The translations under genes and the position numbers were made by a program. The notes beneath the pieces are model-generated. The model was not told where the DNA came from. It saw only the letters and a program-made list of their open reading frames with translations, and did no database searches. Shown here one piece after another: positions 5,407 to 13,425 of a stretch of DNA of 53,816 bases. The first letter of the stretch is position 1, and each line of letters begins with the position of its first letter. This DNA comes from a virus, in the IMG/VR virus record IMGVR_UViG_3300007539_000025, positions 1 through 53,816 of that record; one strand, given 5' to 3'.

Positions 5407-6972
5407 ATGGAATATAATAACCCTAGCGAAATTGTCAAGGATTTACACTTTGGTAATGACGCAAAGAACAAGATAGTGGCTGGTGTATCAAAACTAGCCG
5501 AAGCAGTTAAGTCTACCTTGGGTGCATCAGGTAGATGTGTAGTTTACGAGGATGCCCTCGGAAAACCGGTGATAACAAAAGATGGTGTAACCGTTGCGGA
5601 AAGCGTAGTCTTACTTGATCCGGTTGAAAACATAGGTGCTACATTAATTAAAGAAGCTGCAAGGAACACAGTGAAAGAAGCAGGTGACGGTACTACTACA
5701 GCTACCGTCCTTGCTGAATCACTATTGAAATATGCTGAAGAAGCGGAAGGAACTCCTAGAGAAAAGAAAAACGGTATAAACAATTATGCCAATAAAGTAT
5801 ATGATTATTTAAATTCTATAACAATACCAGTAGAAGGTGATATGTTAGAGAACGTAGCAAATATATCATGTAATAACGATAAGGAGTTAGGTTATATCAT
5901 ATCTGAGGCTTACAATAAAGTAGGTAAATCAGGTGTGGTTTTGATGGAAGAGTCTGAGTCTGACCAAACGTACGTTGATATTGTAGATGGAGTACAAATA
6001 GAGTCTGGCCTTAAATCACCACACCTTATTACTAATAAAGATAAACAGATATGTGAACTAGATAACCCATATATATTAATAGTATCTAGTAAAATACCTA
6101 ATATAAGAAAAATACAACCTATATTAGAACATGTAATTAAAACTAAAAGATCTTTACTTATAGTTGCTGATGTTGAAACTCAAGTATCAGCTACACTTTT
6201 AATGAATAAAGTTAAAGGTAATATAAAAGTAAACTATATAGATCTACCTGGTTTTGGTCCTACGCGTCAAGAAACAACAGAAGACTTAGCACTTTTAACT
6301 GGTGCAATTGTTATGAATGAAGATCTTGGCGATGATTTAGACTTAATAAAACCAGATGTTTTAGGTGAAGCTGTAAAATGTATTACAGATGACAAGACTA
6401 CAGTACTAACTATAGGTGATACAGCTGGTATTTTAACAGAAAGAATAGAAGAAGTACAAAAGCTGATCAAAAAAGAGAAAAACCAGTACATAAAACGTAG
6501 ACTAGAGCAAAGAATAGCTATGTTAAGTGGTACTGTTGGTGTAGTTAAGGTAGGTGCAAACTCAAAAATTGAGTTAAAAGAGAAAAAAGACCGAGTAGAA
6601 GATGCTATTTACGCTGTAAAAGCAGCTTTGAAAGAAGGTATTGTGCCAGGAGGTGGTAGAGCACTTGCAGAAGCGGCTGAAAATTGTGAGCCACTTGATG
6701 AATTTGAGTTAATTTTGCAAAAAACGCTGTTTTCACCGTTTAAAACTATACTAAAAAACGCAGATATGTCTAATCTTACAACAGAAGGCATCGAAAAAGG
6801 TTATGGATATGACGTAACTTGCGGTTGTATTAAGAATTTAATCGAAACTGGTATTATAGATCCAGTTTTAGTAACAAAATCTGCATTAAAAAACGCTATT
6901 TCAGTAGTTTCTACTATAATTTCAGCAAATTGTGTAATATCTAATATAAGAATAGACAATGCAAGCAATTAA
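5407..6972 (+). CDS. groEL: phage chaperonin GroEL
   Basis: ATP-driven folding chamber subunit, expected to help fold abundant virion proteins. Visible GroEL hallmarks are KDGVTVAE (residues 58-65), the ATP loop [10 protein letters not shown] (93-102), VEDAIYAV with the catalytic-type Asp, [14 protein letters not shown], and [13 protein letters not shown] near the end. All nucleotide-contact Asp positions appear conserved, so it should be active. At 521 aa it is slightly shorter than bacterial GroEL (about 545) and lacks the Gly-Gly-Met C-terminal tail. The next gene, groES, overlaps it by 14 bp; in bacteria the order is usually reversed. The first 350 bases have much higher GC than the rest of the gene (see findings). 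Confidence 0.97.
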   Translation: MEYNNPSEIVKDLHFGNDAKNKIVAGVSKLAEAVKSTLGASGRCVVYEDALGKPVITKDGVTVAESVVLLDPVENIGATLIKEAARNTVKEAGDGTTTATVLAESLLKYAEEAEGTPREKKNGINNYANKVYDYLNSITIPVEGDMLENVANISCNNDKELGYIISEAYNKVGKSGVVLMEESESDQTYVDIVDGVQIESGLKSPHLITNKDKQICELDNPYILIVSSKIPNIRKIQPILEHVIKTKRSLLIVADVETQVSATLLMNKVKGNIKVNYIDLPGFGPTRQETTEDLALLTGAIVMNEDLGDDLDLIKPDVLGEAVKCITDDKTTVLTIGDTAGILTERIEEVQKLIKKEKNQYIKRRLEQRIAMLSGTVGVVKVGANSKIELKEKKDRVEDAIYAVKAALKEGIVPGGGRALAEAAENCEPLDEFELILQKTLFSPFKTILKNADMSNLTTEGIEKGYGYDVTCGCIKNLIETGIIDPVLVTKSALKNAISVVSTIISANCVISNIRIDNASN

Positions 6973-7219
6973 TTATTATATTATAGTAGAAAAAATAAAA
7001 GTCGAGCCGAAGAAAGTAGGTGGACTTATACTAACTGACAAAGTTGATGACGAAAACAGGTATATTAAAGCTAAAATTATTTCTATTGGCAATTTAGTAC
7101 CTGATAGTGTAAAAAAAGGTGATGTTGTTTATTTTGATAGACACGCTGGTCATGGTATAACGTTTAATGAAACTAGATACCATGTTATACAAGTTGGCGA
7201 TGTCGTACTAGTGGCATGA
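6959..7219 (+). CDS. groES: co-chaperonin GroES
   Basis: The lid of the chaperonin. At 86 aa it is slightly short of typical GroES (about 95). It carries a mobile-loop-type sequence KKVGGLILTD (residues 18-27), the family signature of Gly-Gly followed by hydrophobics, and later KKGDVVYFDR, matching the GD(V/I)V strand of GroES. It lacks the long roof loop. It starts inside the end of groEL and overlaps the next gene by 4 bp, so it is translationally coupled to both. A phage-matched lid may suit larger substrates, as with T4 gp31, but that is inference. Confidence 0.9.
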   Translation: MQAINYYIIVEKIKVEPKKVGGLILTDKVDDENRYIKAKIISIGNLVPDSVKKGDVVYFDRHAGHGITFNETRYHVIQVGDVVLVA

Positions 7220-7656
7220 GATTAAGTGCTCAAGATATTAGAGAGATAGGATTGTTTAAGTATTACAGGCTCGTTCGTAAATGGGCCTGTAAAACTTACA
7301 AGCTAAATGATGCTGATCTAGAACTTTTAATATATTTAGATTGCAAATCGCGATTTACACGTAATGATTTTATAGAAGGCGTTTACACTTATTCATGGGA
7401 TAAGCAACGCTGGGAAAGGTTAAGAAAAAACGGTTGGATAGAAGTTTGGCGCCACCGTAACCGCACTTCAATTAAATACAGCATTTTTAAGACCTCATTT
7501 AAATGCTCACAATTAATCAGTAGAATTTACAGAATATTACTAGGTGAAGAAGATCTTCCTACTTCAGATAGAAATATTTTTTTTAATAATAGATCATACT
7601 CAGATAAAGTATATAACAAAGCTATTGACGATATGATTAAAGATAAAGATAGATAA
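7216..7656 (+). CDS. winged-helix-like protein (146 aa)
   Basis: Residues 28-100 read like a winged-helix domain: helix (DADLELLIYLDCKSRFTRNDF), helix with WDKQRWERLRKNGWI, then a basic beta wing (EVWRHRNRTSIKYSI). This pattern resembles MarR-like DNA-binding proteins. The C-terminal 45 residues are charged and probably flexible. It is placed between the chaperonin genes and structural genes, so it might regulate the late block or be a minor DNA-binding virion protein. Family assignment is by pattern only. Confidence 0.6.
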   Translation: MRLSAQDIREIGLFKYYRLVRKWACKTYKLNDADLELLIYLDCKSRFTRNDFIEGVYTYSWDKQRWERLRKNGWIEVWRHRNRTSIKYSIFKTSFKCSQLISRIYRILLGEEDLPTSDRNIFFNNRSYSDKVYNKAIDDMIKDKDR

Positions 7657-7658
7657 TT

Positions 7659-7931
7659 ATGAGAAAAGGTATTGGACCAAACAACTTGGGTGCTGGACCA
7701 GCTGGCTGTCCAACTTGTGGACCTGCTTGTGATTGTGATCAACCACAATCAATGGCTAAATTTAACCCAGCATTAGAACAAGCTGAGAAAGATGGCAAGT
7801 TAAACCCTGGGTTTGCTAAAGCTGTAAGAGAAAGTAAACAACCTAAAGCAGCTGGTAAGATTTTACCTGCTATAGCCGGTGCTGTAGCATCTAAAGTAGC
7901 TGGTAAAGCTGTAGATAAATTAATGGGTTAA
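7659..7931 (+). CDS. small Cys-rich/Ala-rich protein (90 aa)
   Basis: Not recognised. The N-terminus holds four closely spaced Cys (GCPTCGPACDCDQPQ, residues 16-30), suggesting metal binding or disulfides. The C-terminus is an Ala/Gly/Lys helix (AAGKILPAIAGAVASKVAGK). The AAGKILPA motif recurs in the 9534-10283 product, so the two proteins may share a docking or membrane-contact segment. Its stop shares one base with the next gene's start. Confidence 0.6.
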   Translation: MRKGIGPNNLGAGPAGCPTCGPACDCDQPQSMAKFNPALEQAEKDGKLNPGFAKAVRESKQPKAAGKILPAIAGAVASKVAGKAVDKLMG

Positions 7932-8317
7932 TGAGTTTCAAAATGAAAACCTTCCACGAAGTGGTTGGTATTGATGAAACATCCACTGTTAATAGACCAG
8001 TTTTTATAAAAAAACTAGAATCTGGCGTAGGTGGAGAAGCTAACAGAGATGGTACAACATTTATAGACGATGACGTTCCTAAACATTTAAGACAAAAAGT
8101 AGTCAACCATGAAGATGTTCATCATGATCAAATGATTCAAGGTAGACTTGGTTATACTCATGACCATGTATATTGGAAAGAAAACACTAAAGCTCCTCTA
8201 AAAGTTTTCGCTAGAGAAAACATGCAAGATGGTAATCCTGAGTTTACTTGGGAAAAAGAAGCATACGAACAAGAGGACGAAAAAGCAAAACAAAATGAGC
8301 AACGAAAACAAAACTAA
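7931..8317 (+). CDS. putative minimal zinc metallopeptidase-like protein (128 aa)
   Basis: Contains HEDVH (residues 60-64), a match to the zincin HExxH motif, in the helix context KVVNHEDVHHDQM. About 45 residues later comes WEKEAYEQE, which fits the acidic third ligand of gluzincins. At 128 aa it is far smaller than most peptidases, and the C-terminus is a charged tail. The motif is seen directly; activity is inferred. Its place among particle genes suggests prohead processing or a structural role. The end overlaps the next gene by 23 bp. Confidence 0.5.
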   Translation: MSFKMKTFHEVVGIDETSTVNRPVFIKKLESGVGGEANRDGTTFIDDDVPKHLRQKVVNHEDVHHDQMIQGRLGYTHDHVYWKENTKAPLKVFARENMQDGNPEFTWEKEAYEQEDEKAKQNEQRKQN

Positions 8318-8618
8318 CTATACCGCCTATAACATTTATAGTAGAATTAGAGGTGAAGACAGTGGTGAAGATGCTAAGAAAGCACCTGAAGCTACTGGTA
8401 AAAGCATATACGCTAAAAATCATAACATGTTCAGCAGAGGTGTAGGTGCTGCTAGAGCAGGGCTTGATGCTGGTTTTAAAACAGCTGAAAAAGCTGGAAA
8501 AAAACAACAACTACCACCACCTGATGATACTTTAACTGACGAAGAAAAAGAGAATACAGAAAACAAAGGTAAAGACTTGTTAGATGAAACTACACCTGAT
8601 ATGAGCGGTGATAACTAA
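8295..8618 (+). CDS. hypothetical protein (107 aa)
   Basis: Not recognised. The start at 8295 (MSNENKTNYTAYNIYSRIRG) is preferred over an in-frame start at 8229 that would lie deep inside the upstream gene. Low-complexity and charged: a basic Ala/Gly middle, then an acidic Pro/Asp/Glu C-terminus. Probably disordered. Lies in a row of small proteins that may be minor virion components. Confidence 0.6.
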   Translation: MSNENKTNYTAYNIYSRIRGEDSGEDAKKAPEATGKSIYAKNHNMFSRGVGAARAGLDAGFKTAEKAGKKQQLPPPDDTLTDEEKENTENKGKDLLDETTPDMSGDN

Positions 8619-8630
8619 AAATAAATAATC

Positions 8631-9494
8631 ATGCCTAGAAAAACAAAAAATAGATTTGTACAACCAGTATCTTTTTTTAAAAATACTGAAAGAAAAGACT
8701 TAGGTCAAGCTGTTGATGACCAAAATGTACTAAAAAACGTAACAGAAGTCAAGACTACCAAAAAAGGTGGTAAACTACCTACATATAAAGAAGCTTGGGA
8801 TATGGATCTTGAAGGTATAAAGGGTATGTATGGTAGTTATGAAGACTATGTTTCTGATATGCAAGGTATACAGCCTGGTGATAAAAGAGATCAAGAAAGA
8901 GAAGCTGCTAGAGCGGAAGCTGAAAAAGATAAAGTAGATACAAGTCACGAGCTAGATGACATTGAAAAACCAGGTAGTGATGCTAGTAGATCAAATGCTT
9001 TTACAGCTGCTCAAGGTAGAGGTCAATCTAGATTAATAAAATCAAGATCAAGAGACGCTATAAGAATGGCTAGAAAACAAATGAGATCTGGTGCTATAAC
9101 TAGAGAAGAATTTGAAGAGCAAAAAAAGCAAATAAGAACAGCTGCTGCTGAAGCGTCTAGAGCTCAATTTCAAAACGCTGTTGATCAACTTACTCAAGGT
9201 AGAAATCCTTACACTTCAAGTGAAAGTGTTGTTTATGGTAAAGAAATGACACCAGGTGAAGAAGGTAGTGATAAAACCGTTAAAACAGATGAAGAAATAG
9301 AAAGCGAAGGGTTAGTAACCGTAGACTCTTTAATAAATAAAGATAAAAACCCTGATGCTAGTATTGATGGTGATCAAGAAACTAGAGTAGCTAATTCAGG
9401 GTCTGAAGAAAATCCAGATGCGCCAGTCTCAATGAGAATGTCTGCCATTGGCCAATATGGGTTTAAAAATTTAAAATTTGGTAGACGCAAATAG
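8631..9494 (+). CDS. hypothetical charged protein (287 aa)
   Basis: Not recognised. Residues 85-190 are highly charged and helical (Glu/Arg/Lys-rich, with KSRSRDAIRMARKQMRSGAI), consistent with a coiled coil or nucleic-acid contact. The last part is acidic and Ser/Asp-rich and ends with a short basic tail. No enzyme motif. Similar low-complexity proteins precede the holin, so it may be an inner-capsid or accessory protein. Confidence 0.6.
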   Translation: MPRKTKNRFVQPVSFFKNTERKDLGQAVDDQNVLKNVTEVKTTKKGGKLPTYKEAWDMDLEGIKGMYGSYEDYVSDMQGIQPGDKRDQEREAARAEAEKDKVDTSHELDDIEKPGSDASRSNAFTAAQGRGQSRLIKSRSRDAIRMARKQMRSGAITREEFEEQKKQIRTAAAEASRAQFQNAVDQLTQGRNPYTSSESVVYGKEMTPGEEGSDKTVKTDEEIESEGLVTVDSLINKDKNPDASIDGDQETRVANSGSEENPDAPVSMRMSAIGQYGFKNLKFGRRK

Positions 9495-9533
9495 AGGACG
9501 CTCTATATTTATAACAATTAAACAATAAAAGTC

Positions 9534-10283
9534 ATGGCATTTAAACTTAAAAACACACCTGAAAAAATGTTCCACAAAGCGGAAGGTCAGGTACAACAAC
9601 CTCAACTACCAGGTTTAAAAGAAGAAGGTAGTTACGCTGGTAACCCAGACGCAGCTGGTAAAATTCTACCTGCGGCTCTAGGTATTTACGGAGCTTATAA
9701 GGCTGGTCAAGCGTTATATAAAGGAGGTAAAGATTTATACAACAAAGCTAAGCAAGCTAAATCTGATTATGATGCTGGTAAAAAAGCTAGACAAGAATCT
9801 GAGTCAAAAGAATCTTCTAGTACCACACCTAAAACAGATACAAAACCAAAGCAAACTGGAGGTAAAAACACTAAAATAACAGGTGCTATGGGTTCTGATT
9901 TAAGAAAGCAACAATACGATGCAAAAGGTTGGAAATATGATCATACAATTTCTGGTGATCACGAAGGTGCTTATAAAAAACCTTCTAAGTCAACTACGCC
10001 TAAAACAGATACTACGCCTAAAGTAGATACTAAGCCTAAGACAGATACTACACCTAAAGCAGATACTACAACAAAAACTCCTAAAAAGGAAACATCTCCT
10101 CAAGCTGCAAAGCTTAGAGCAAAAGGTGAAGCTGCTCTTGAAAGTGGTAATGTTAAAAAAGCTCAAAGACTTAGAAAACGTTACGACAGAAAAACAGCTA
10201 GAGACAAAAAGAAAGCCGCTAGAAAAGGTAGCACGCCTGATTATAGTGGGTCTCCAGCACAAAAGAAATACTGTAAAAAGTAA
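9534..10283 (+). CDS. Lys/Thr/Pro repeat protein (249 aa)
   Basis: Not recognised. Starts MAFKLKNTPEKMFHKAEGQ, then carries AAGKILPAALGIYGAYKAG (residues 41-59, shared motif with the 7659-7931 product). Most of the rest is Lys-rich low complexity with a tandem TPKTDT/KPKTDT repeat at about residues 150-183. The C-terminal 60 residues are very basic. Probably an extended, positively charged protein, possibly DNA-associated in the head. It overlaps the holin candidate by one base. Confidence 0.6.
   Translation: MAFKLKNTPEKMFHKAEGQVQQPQLPGLKEEGSYAGNPDAAGKILPAALGIYGAYKAGQALYKGGKDLYNKAKQAKSDYDAGKKARQESESKESSSTTPKTDTKPKQTGGKNTKITGAMGSDLRKQQYDAKGWKYDHTISGDHEGAYKKPSKSTTPKTDTTPKVDTKPKTDTTPKADTTTKTPKKETSPQAAKLRAKGEAALESGNVKKAQRLRKRYDRKTARDKKKAARKGSTPDYSGSPAQKKYCKK
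9985..10075 (+). repeat. degenerate tandem repeat encoding T-P-K-T/V/A-D-T
   Basis: About six imperfect 15-18 bp units of the form CCTAAAACAGATACTACG encode alternating TPKTDT, TPKVDT and KPKTDT. The units differ at codon third positions, so this is an old expansion rather than a recent slippage event. Confidence 0.7.
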
Positions 10284-10735
10284 TGTCTAAAAAGAAGTTC
10301 AAAGATACCAAGGTAGGGCAGTTTTTATCTAAGACTGCCCCAGGTATCCTTGGTACGGTTGGGGATGTTTTACCCGACTCAGGCGTCTTTGGTGTTGTAA
10401 AGAATTTAATATCAAAAGATGAAACGCTACCTGTAGAGGATAAAGAGAAAGCAATGAAACTATTAGAGATGGATATGGTAGAGATGCAAGAAGTTTCAAA
10501 GCGTTGGGCAAGCGATATGAAGTCAGATAGCTGGCTAAGTAAAAACACAAGACCTATGTCGTTGATATTTTTAACTATATCAATGGTTTTATTAATTATA
10601 CTAGACAGCTTTGAGTGGAGCTTTAGTGTGTCAGCCGGTTGGGTTGATTTACTTCAAACACTTTTAGTTACAGTTTATGTAGCTTATTTCGGTTCACGAG
10701 GAGCTGAAAAGTTTCAGACAATAAGAAAAAAATAA
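10283..10735 (+). CDS. holin, 3-TM GTA-holin-like
   Basis: Makes lesions in the inner membrane for lysis. The N-terminal half is soluble and helical, with KRWASDMKSDSWLSKNTRP (residues 73-91), a sequence typical of the GTA_holin_3TM family just before its membrane part. Then come hydrophobic segments at about residues 92-108 and 118-137, and a basic end (RGAEKFQTIRKK). Far from the endolysin gene (49505-49981), which is unusual. A second membrane protein at 50266-50622 could also be the lysis holin. Confidence 0.7.
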   Translation: MSKKKFKDTKVGQFLSKTAPGILGTVGDVLPDSGVFGVVKNLISKDETLPVEDKEKAMKLLEMDMVEMQEVSKRWASDMKSDSWLSKNTRPMSLIFLTISMVLLIILDSFEWSFSVSAGWVDLLQTLLVTVYVAYFGSRGAEKFQTIRKK

Positions 10736-11464
10736 ATGGCTAGAATATCCACTTACTCGGTAGATAACACGCTGCAGAAAAATGATCTGTTACTAGGATC
10801 TAATGCTAACGGCAGAACAAGAAACTTTACGTTTGAAGACGTAACTACTTATTTAATGAGTGTTGGTATAAGTGGTAAGTTTGTGTTACAATATGTTAAC
10901 ACATCGTTTAATGGATATTCAACACAGCAAAAAGGTCAATTCACAGTACCTGGTAGCTCAGCTAACACTTATAATTTTAGTGACTCTGTTACATTTAAAA
11001 TAAGTGAGTTTCCTTTTGGTGTAGAAAAACTATCTGCACTTGAAAGAATACAACAGTTTAAAAATGAAACAGTATTAATAGCTAATATAAATGATATAAA
11101 CCAATTTGGTTTATTCAATATAACGAACATACAGCAAGACAGTAATGACAATACGTTATGGGATATAACCTTAACGGCTTCTTACGGTAAGTCTTTAATT
11201 TCAAATGGTATATTAGAAAATTTAAAATATTATACATTTGAAGTTTATAAGTCAGATAAGAGGTTTGTTCATCATCAAAATAGTCCATCTACATCTTGGT
11301 CTATTAACCACAACTTGGGTAAGTTTCCTAATGTAACTATAAAGTTTTCATCAGGCGCAACGTACACTAACGTTGGTGCTTTTGCTGGTGTTCAATTTAC
11401 AGACGAAAACAATTTAACAATAAACCTGCGAGCTGCTGAAAGTGGTTACGCTTATTTAAACTAA
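10736..11464 (+). CDS. tail fiber/attachment protein, N-terminal type (242 aa)
   Basis: Starts MARISTYSVDNTLQKNDLLL, continues GRTRNFTFEDVTTYL, and then becomes beta-rich. The C-terminal 70 residues (HHQNSPSTSWSINHNLGKFP) include an INHNLG motif common in phage fiber and adhesin modules. It heads the fiber cluster and shares no overlap with the upstream holin. Probably an adaptor joining fibers to the tail. Role inferred from position and composition. Confidence 0.55.
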   Translation: MARISTYSVDNTLQKNDLLLGSNANGRTRNFTFEDVTTYLMSVGISGKFVLQYVNTSFNGYSTQQKGQFTVPGSSANTYNFSDSVTFKISEFPFGVEKLSALERIQQFKNETVLIANINDINQFGLFNITNIQQDSNDNTLWDITLTASYGKSLISNGILENLKYYTFEVYKSDKRFVHHQNSPSTSWSINHNLGKFPNVTIKFSSGATYTNVGAFAGVQFTDENNLTINLRAAESGYAYLN

Positions 11465-11479
11465 CTAAATTAAAAAATA

Positions 11480-13402
11480 ATGGCAATTCCTTTTTTAAAT
11501 CACATAGACTTAACTAAATCGGAAATACGAAGAGTTAGTCTACACCAAACAACAACAGCCAGTGTAGGTAATGAAAAATTTACAGGGCAGATAATTTTTG
11601 ACACCGGTGATTCAAAGGCTAAATACTATGATGGTAGTGCTTGGATTACTATGGGTGATACTGATAACTACGTAGATGGTGCTTCTTTATCAAACAACAC
11701 TCTTACATTAACAAGAACCGGTAGTTTAGCGGACATCACAGTAGACCTTAGTTCTTTAGACACAGATGATAACTACGTAGATGGCGTTTCGCTATCCGGT
11801 AGTACGCTTACTCTAACAAGAACAGGTTCGTTAAGCGACCTAACACAAGATCTTAGTAGTATAGTTCCTTCTGATGTAGTAGATGGTACTGGTGCAGCTG
11901 GTCAAGTAGCTTATTGGTCTGACTCAGACACTATAACTGGTGAAAATGATTTTGGATGGGACGCTACTAACAATAGACTAGGCATAGGTGTTGGTTTGAC
12001 ACCAACTGCAAACTTAGATATTAAAAGAAGTGTTACTAGTGTTGCTAACTCTTTAGCTTTAACAGATACTAGAGCTTCTGTTAAAATAATTGGTAGTACA
12101 ACAGGTGACAGTCAATTAACATTTAGCCACGGTTCTGGTGGTTTAGAGCAAATTCAAGCAAGTAACGCCGCTGCAGACACGGTTAAAGATTTATCTTTAA
12201 ACCCTTACGGTGGTAATGTTTATATCAACGTAAATGACACTGGCGCTGGCACTACAGGTTTACTTGTAATCGGTGGTAATACTACTCAAACTTCACAAAT
12301 AAACATGAACAGTAATACTGGAGTCAATGATGGTAGTATTATAAATGTTCTTAATAAGTTAACACTTAGAGTAAACAGTAGCTCTACAAAACAAATACTT
12401 TTAGATAACGACGGTTACGTTCATTTAAAGACATATGGTTCTGGTAACGTAACGGGTACTGAAGTTAAAAACCTATCTGTAACATCATCTGGTAAAATAA
12501 TTGAAACAACGCCAGTAACAAATACAGATGTTTTACAAGGTATAAGCGCAGATTCTACTAACGCTGAAAGATATGTAACTTTTGTTGATAGTGCAACTGG
12601 AGCTCAACAAGCTAAGTCTGATGCTAACTTTAGGTTTAACCCTAGCACAGATACGTTAAGCGTTACTAACTTGGTTGTTTCAGGAACACAAACAATAAGT
12701 GATGAAACAGTACAAGTTGTAGAAAATAATACAATATTATTTGAAGGTACTACAGATGATGCTTACGAAACAAAGCTTACAGTTATTGATCCTACAGCTG
12801 ATAGAGTAATTAGTTTACCAAACGCAACTGGTACAGTAGCTTTAGTAGGCCAACTACCTACTGTTAATGATGCTACTTTAACGGTTGAAGGTACTGGTGT
12901 ATTAGGTGGTACTGGTACATTCACAGCAAATGATGCAGATGATACTACAATTTCAATAACACACGATGCTGTATCAAATACACCTACTACATCTACAGCT
13001 TCACCGGGATATGGTGCTTCATTTACAGCTATTGACTCTATAACAATAAGTAATGAAGGTCACGTTACAGGTGTTAATACTAAAACAGTTACAATACCAG
13101 CTTCTGATAACACAAACACTCAATTAGCTACTAAACAAGCTCTTATTGATGTTAGTGCTATGGGTACTAACACCGTTGCAACAATAAACCACGGGTTAGG
13201 ATCTGATTATTTGATTGTTCAACTGTATGATGAAGTTACTGGTCAAGTTGTTTATGCAGATGTAGAATACACAAGTGATGGTTCAACTATAAGTGACGAT
13301 CATGTTAGGATAGAGTTTTCATCTACACCTTCAAACGATGTTAGAGTAGTTATAATTGATGCTAGTACAGGTATTAGTGCTGGTAGTGTAGCTTACTCGT
13401 AA
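11480..13402 (+). CDS. tail fiber protein (640 aa)
   Basis: Beta-rich, Thr/Ser/Gly/Asp-rich fiber. Residues about 60-130 hold two tandem copies of a unit built around NYVDG.SLS..TLTLTRTGSL. A later segment (TLTVEGTGVLGGTGTFTAND) is shared with the next, larger fiber, and the last 70 residues contain INHGLGSDYLIVQLYD, a common fiber-tip type sequence. Likely part of the host-recognition apparatus. No enzymatic motif seen. Confidence 0.7.
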   Translation: MAIPFLNHIDLTKSEIRRVSLHQTTTASVGNEKFTGQIIFDTGDSKAKYYDGSAWITMGDTDNYVDGASLSNNTLTLTRTGSLADITVDLSSLDTDDNYVDGVSLSGSTLTLTRTGSLSDLTQDLSSIVPSDVVDGTGAAGQVAYWSDSDTITGENDFGWDATNNRLGIGVGLTPTANLDIKRSVTSVANSLALTDTRASVKIIGSTTGDSQLTFSHGSGGLEQIQASNAAADTVKDLSLNPYGGNVYINVNDTGAGTTGLLVIGGNTTQTSQINMNSNTGVNDGSIINVLNKLTLRVNSSSTKQILLDNDGYVHLKTYGSGNVTGTEVKNLSVTSSGKIIETTPVTNTDVLQGISADSTNAERYVTFVDSATGAQQAKSDANFRFNPSTDTLSVTNLVVSGTQTISDETVQVVENNTILFEGTTDDAYETKLTVIDPTADRVISLPNATGTVALVGQLPTVNDATLTVEGTGVLGGTGTFTANDADDTTISITHDAVSNTPTTSTASPGYGASFTAIDSITISNEGHVTGVNTKTVTIPASDNTNTQLATKQALIDVSAMGTNTVATINHGLGSDYLIVQLYDEVTGQVVYADVEYTSDGSTISDDHVRIEFSSTPSNDVRVVIIDASTGISAGSVAYS

Positions 13403-13425
13403 ATAATAAATTAAAATAAAATAAT

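Noticed and set aside
9985-10075. Tandem repeat as a CRISPR array
   Set aside because: Units are 15-18 bp, contiguous without spacers, and in frame inside a Lys/Thr/Pro-rich protein.
10283-10735. This gene as the sole lysis holin
   Set aside because: The family match is good, but it lies 39 kb from the endolysin, and a second membrane protein with holin-like layout is beside the endolysin, so the call was kept open.
11140-11170. AATACG followed by GGGATAT on the plus strand as an eighth promoter copy
   Set aside because: Only four bases separate the two parts instead of nine, there is no upstream TTACA, and it lies inside a fiber gene.
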